A stretch of DNA of 25,804 bases, from NCBI GenBank assembly GCA_002378125.1, contig DFRF01000005.1, positions 1 to 25,804 of the forward strand. The letters are read 5' to 3'. This document shows, piece by piece, positions 22,908 through 25,804 of the stretch; position 1 is the first letter of the stretch, and each line of letters starts with the position of its first letter. This DNA is from Rhodospirillaceae bacterium UBA3470. GTDB taxonomy: Bacteria > Pseudomonadota > Alphaproteobacteria > Rhodospirillales > Casp-alpha2. Below the pieces are notes generated by a model, which saw only the letters and a program-made list of their open reading frames with translations, was not told the DNA's origin and ran no database searches. The position numbers were made by a program, and so were the translations under genes.

Positions 22908-24094
22908 CAAAGGCCATCCAAGTTCATGCTTTCAATGCGAATGGTTTTTTGTTCCACGACACGCAACCCGTAACCCTCGAGCCCAACAATGGTGTGTTGG
23001 GTATTCGACAGAAGAACCATGTCACGAACGCCAAGGTCTAGGAGAATTTGAGCGCCTACCCCATAGTCGCGAAGGATTTGCTCAGGTTCTGTCCCCGGTT
23101 GGGGCGTCGGGGTCTCTCCCAGGTTCCGGCGGATACGGTCGGAGAGCGCGGTTGGGTGCGGCTCACGTATGAGGACAACCACGCCGTAATCCAATTCGGA
23201 GATCATCTTCATTGCGGCCTGAAGCTCACCCGCCTTGCCCGTTGATTGTTCGCCAAGGATATCATTCAGGACGTTTAGAGCGTGCATCCGAACCGGGGTA
23301 GGAAGATCACTCGATATGTCGCCTTTCACCAGCGCAATATGTTCAGCATATGCGACATCGTTGGTGTAAACGACCATCCGGAACTCGCCGCCAAAGGCGC
23401 TATTGAGCTTGGTATCCAGGGTTCGCGAAATAATGCGGTCGTTGCCTAGGCGATAGGCGATAAGGTCGGCGATGGTGCCGATTTTCAAGCCATGTGACTG
23501 CGCATACTGTATAAGGTCTGGCATACGCGCCATGGTCCCGTCCTCATTCATAATTTCGCAGATCACGCCCGAAGGATTCAAACCCGCGAGCCGCGAAACA
23601 TCGACCGCAGCCTCCGTGTGCCCGGCCCGGACCAATACGCCCCCTTCGCGGGCCTCAAGCGGAAAGATGTGCCCGGGGCAAACAATATCCGATGGCCCTT
23701 TCGAGGTGTCGATGGCCACGGCGACGGTGCGCGCCCGATCGGACGCTGAGATACCTGTGGTCACGCCATCACGGGCCTCGATCGATACGGTAAAGGCTGT
23801 TTGATGTCGCGACGAATTCCGGCGTTGCATCATCGGCAGCTCCAGTTCGCCAAGGCGCTCGCGCGTCAACGCTAGACAAATCAAACCGCGACCGTATTTA
23901 GCCATGAAGTTGATCGCTTCTGGAGTTGCCATCTGAGCCGGAATGACAAGATCGCCCTCATTCTCACGAGCTTCATCGTCGACCAGGATGAACATGCGTC
24001 CGTTGCGGGCATCATCGATGATGTCCTCAATGGGAGACAGGTGTTCACCTTCCACAACGGGTCGGGTGATATCTTGCTTCGAAAATTGAGACAA
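22907..24094 (-). CDS. ribBX: RibBX: DHBP synthase fused to a degenerate GTP cyclohydrolase II-like domain
   Basis: The N-terminal domain (about 20-215) is 3,4-dihydroxy-2-butanone-4-phosphate synthase with an intact active site: DDEARENEGDLV (39-50), RHQTAFTVSIEARDGVTTG (96-114), GGVLVRAGHTEAAVD (151-165). The C-terminal domain (about 216-395) resembles GTP cyclohydrolase II but lacks its zinc and catalytic motifs. Where the family has a cysteine-rich segment with RCDCG there is PVRMHALNVLNDILGE (267-282), and the usual RQEGRGIGL is replaced by LIREPHPTAL (308-317). This matches the RibBX type described in Proteobacteria, which makes the butanone phosphate but does not open GTP. It lies 20 bases after ribE and overlaps ribH by one base. 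Confidence 0.92.
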   Translation of the reverse strand: MSQFSKQDITRPVVEGEHLSPIEDIIDDARNGRMFILVDDEARENEGDLVIPAQMATPEAINFMAKYGRGLICLALTRERLGELELPMMQRRNSSRHQTAFTVSIEARDGVTTGISASDRARTVAVAIDTSKGPSDIVCPGHIFPLEAREGGVLVRAGHTEAAVDVSRLAGLNPSGVICEIMNEDGTMARMPDLIQYAQSHGLKIGTIADLIAYRLGNDRIISRTLDTKLNSAFGGEFRMVVYTNDVAYAEHIALVKGDISSDLPTPVRMHALNVLNDILGEQSTGKAGELQAAMKMISELDYGVVVLIREPHPTALSDRIRRNLGETPTPQPGTEPEQILRDYGVGAQILLDLGVRDMVLLSNTQHTIVGLEGYGLRVVEQKTIRIESMNLDGL

Positions 24095-24114
24095 TGTCGT
24101 TATCCCGCAACAGC

Positions 24115-24705
24115 TTAGGCGTCGTAATCTTGAAGTCTTGCAACATACCGCGCGAGCATGTCGATTTCCAGGTTTACCGCGTCCCCGACCTGTCGTTCGC
24201 CAAGTGTCGTGACGACCCGGGTATGGGGGATGACGTTAACATCGAAAGTCGTCGACCCCACATCGTTGACCGTCAAGGATATACCATCAATGGTGATGGA
24301 CCCCTTGGAAGCGATAAGCCGTCGAAGGCTCGCGGGCGCTTCAAAGGTCATCCGCGTTGAATCGCCCTCCTGGGCCATAGAAACCAGCGCACCGATGCCA
24401 TCCACATGGCCGGAAACGATATGCCCACCCAATTCATCTCCGGCTTTAAGAGCGCGCTCTAAGTTGATTGCTGTTCCCCTCGACCACTGACTCATGGTCG
24501 TCTTTTTAAGGCTTTCTCCGGACACGGTGAGAGCGAACCAATCGGGGCCTATTTCGACCACAGTCATACAGGCTCCGGAACACGCAACCGACGCGCCAAT
24601 CTCTAGGTCTTCGGTGTCAAAGGGAACAGTGATTTCCATACGCGTGTCCCCGCTTTTGACGATATTTCGGATGGATCCGATGTGCGTAACAATACCTGTG
24701 AACAT
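24115..24705 (-). CDS. ribE: Riboflavin synthase, alpha chain
   Basis: RibE dismutates two lumazine molecules into riboflavin. The 196-aa product is built from two lumazine-binding repeats: one from MFTGIVTHIG with GASVACSGACMTVVEIG (37-53), and a second from GGHIVSGHVDGIGAL (93-107) with KGSITIDGISLTVNDV (134-149). Both repeats have the conserved features and the length is typical. It lies 11 bases after ribD and 20 before ribBX in one operon. Confidence 0.97.
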   Translation of the reverse strand: MFTGIVTHIGSIRNIVKSGDTRMEITVPFDTEDLEIGASVACSGACMTVVEIGPDWFALTVSGESLKKTTMSQWSRGTAINLERALKAGDELGGHIVSGHVDGIGALVSMAQEGDSTRMTFEAPASLRRLIASKGSITIDGISLTVNDVGSTTFDVNVIPHTRVVTTLGERQVGDAVNLEIDMLARYVARLQDYDA

Positions 24706-24716
24706 GTCTGTCGGTT

Positions 24717-25804
24717 CTAAGCCTCGAGACGGCGTGTGTAAATTGTCAAGTTGTCGACGCCGAGCTCCATTGTATTAGATGGTGCGAAGCCCCTCATGTC
24801 TGCAAGTCCATCCACATTTAGACCGCCGAAGACGGGAAGGCCATCACTGCCCATAACTGTGGGTGCGCGGTACCACGCCAGTTGGTCGACTAAATCTTGG
24901 CGCAAAAAAGAGGTTGAAAGTTTTGGCCCCGCTTCCACGAGCAGGCGTGTAACTCCGTGATCGGAGAGAAGTGTCAGGGTCGCAGTTAGGTTCAAGCCCT
25001 CATGGGGGACATTCGGCACCCGTAGGTCAACCACCGCTGAAGAGTCGACGGCGAAATCTGTTCCTTCCGCTCCGATCCGCCACACGGGGACAATGTCTGC
25101 TGATAACGCAAGAGACGTTTCCGCACCGAGGCGATGTTTTGAGTCCATAACGACCCGGATGGGTGAGAGGTGTGATAGTCCCGGGAGGCGGCAGGTCAAC
25201 ATGGGGTTGTCGGCCTCGACTGTCCCAATGCCTGTGAGGATTGCGTCATGTTGGGCTCGAAGAAAGTGGCTGTGCTGTCGTGCTTCAGAGCCTGTGATCC
25301 ATTGACTGTCTCCATTGCGGCTAGCGACGAACCCATCGGCGGTCGTGGCAATCTTTAGGGTGACTATGGGCCGCGCACTCTGCTGACGTCTCCAGAACCC
25401 CGAATTTAGGGCTTTGGCTTCCGGACCTAGCAGCCACACATCTGTGGCTATTCCAGCCATACGGAGGCGCGCGATGCCCCGACCAGATACCCGGGGGTCC
25501 GGGTCTATTGCGGCAACAACGGTGCGGGAAATGCCTGCTTCGATAAGGGCGTCAGCACAGGGATCGGTTCGACCGACATGACTGCAGGGCTCCAATGTCA
25601 CGTATGCGGTCGCTCCTCGCGCTAAATCGCCGGCACGTGCCAGAGCCTCGGTTTCCGCATGTGGACTGCCACCGGGTTGGGTCCAGCCACGCCCAACAAC
25701 GCGATTATTTAAGTCCTCGCGCCCCAGAATGCAGCCTACTGCTGGGTTTGGCCATACATTTCCTAGGCCTCGCCGAGCCAGTGTCAGCGCAGACCTCATA
25801 TGGC
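24717..25804 (-). CDS. ribD: Riboflavin biosynthesis RibD (deaminase/reductase), 5' end outside window
   Basis: RibD deaminates and then reduces the pyrimidine intermediate of riboflavin synthesis. The N-terminal deaminase domain has the zinc site: HAETEAL preceded by GGSP, and EPCSHVGRTDPCADAL with two cysteines. The reductase domain begins near residue 140 (PIVTLKIATTADGFVASRNG) and contains GSEARQHSHFLRAQHDAILT, then GIGTVEADNP and RLLVEAGPKLSTSFL. The frame is open to the window edge, with an ATG at 25799. RibD proteins usually carry some ten residues before MRSALTLARRGLG, and here HM precedes RSAL, so the true start is probably beyond the edge. It is the first visible gene of the riboflavin block, so any leader or riboswitch would lie outside. 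Confidence 0.93.
   Translation of the reverse strand, partial: HMRSALTLARRGLGNVWPNPAVGCILGREDLNNRVVGRGWTQPGGSPHAETEALARAGDLARGATAYVTLEPCSHVGRTDPCADALIEAGISRTVVAAIDPDPRVSGRGIARLRMAGIATDVWLLGPEAKALNSGFWRRQQSARPIVTLKIATTADGFVASRNGDSQWITGSEARQHSHFLRAQHDAILTGIGTVEADNPMLTCRLPGLSHLSPIRVVMDSKHRLGAETSLALSADIVPVWRIGAEGTDFAVDSSAVVDLRVPNVPHEGLNLTATLTLLSDHGVTRLLVEAGPKLSTSFLRQDLVDQLAWYRAPTVMGSDGLPVFGGLNVDGLADMRGFAPSNTMELGVDNLTIYTRRLEA

Noticed and set aside
24706..25804. FMN riboswitch for the riboflavin operon
   Set aside because: None is visible; the region before ribD lies outside the window, and spacers inside the operon are too short.
1..25804. CRISPR arrays, insertion sequences, phage or toxin-antitoxin genes
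   Set aside because: No regularly spaced repeats, transposase, integrase or toxin-antitoxin pairs were seen on either strand.

Overview
The window looks like a chromosome segment of an alphaproteobacterium, probably Rhodospirillales-like. This is inferred from gene content: a fused ispDF, a ribBX-type riboflavin gene, a ubiquinol-cytochrome c chaperone gene, a K+-insensitive type H+-pyrophosphatase, and the order yceD-rpmF-plsX-fabH-ihfA-merR-tRNA-Pro. No database search was possible.

Left part (1-3628): the start of a multi-pass membrane protein running off the left edge (CcsA/YpjD-like, minus strand), ispDF for the MEP isoprenoid pathway, cutA, a small conserved protein, and a thioredoxin-fold [2Fe-2S] protein. 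The spacers carry protein-like but disrupted reading frames (1601-2165 and 2794-3045), which look like decayed genes or assembly errors.

Middle (3903-12939): a surface-polysaccharide cluster. It holds a GT-A glycosyltransferase, a Gfo/Idh/MocA oxidoreductase, a family 2 glycosyltransferase on the opposite strand, then an RfbH-like PLP enzyme, rfbC, an extended SDR resembling abequose/paratose synthases, rfbB, rfbA and galE. In the RfbH-like enzyme the aminotransferase lysine is replaced by histidine (H193), the hallmark of sugar 3-dehydratases (ColD, E1/RfbH). With a 4-ketoreductase-like SDR beside it, rfbA/B/C present and no rmlD in view, the cluster suggests a dTDP-linked 3-deoxy or 3,6-dideoxy sugar rather than plain rhamnose. 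This is the most interesting hypothesis here.

Right part (12957-25804), almost all on the minus strand: tRNA-Pro(GGG), merR, ihfA, fabH, plsX, rpmF and yceD (lipid and ribosome module). Next come a ubiquinol-cytochrome c chaperone divergent from bamE, a terminator shared by bamE and hppA, and hppA. The last block is ribD-ribE-ribBX-ribH-nusB-thiL followed by a FliL-like membrane protein, a tightly packed riboflavin/thiamine operon whose first gene runs off the right edge. The GTP cyclohydrolase II half of RibBX has lost its zinc site, so a separate ribA is expected elsewhere in the genome.
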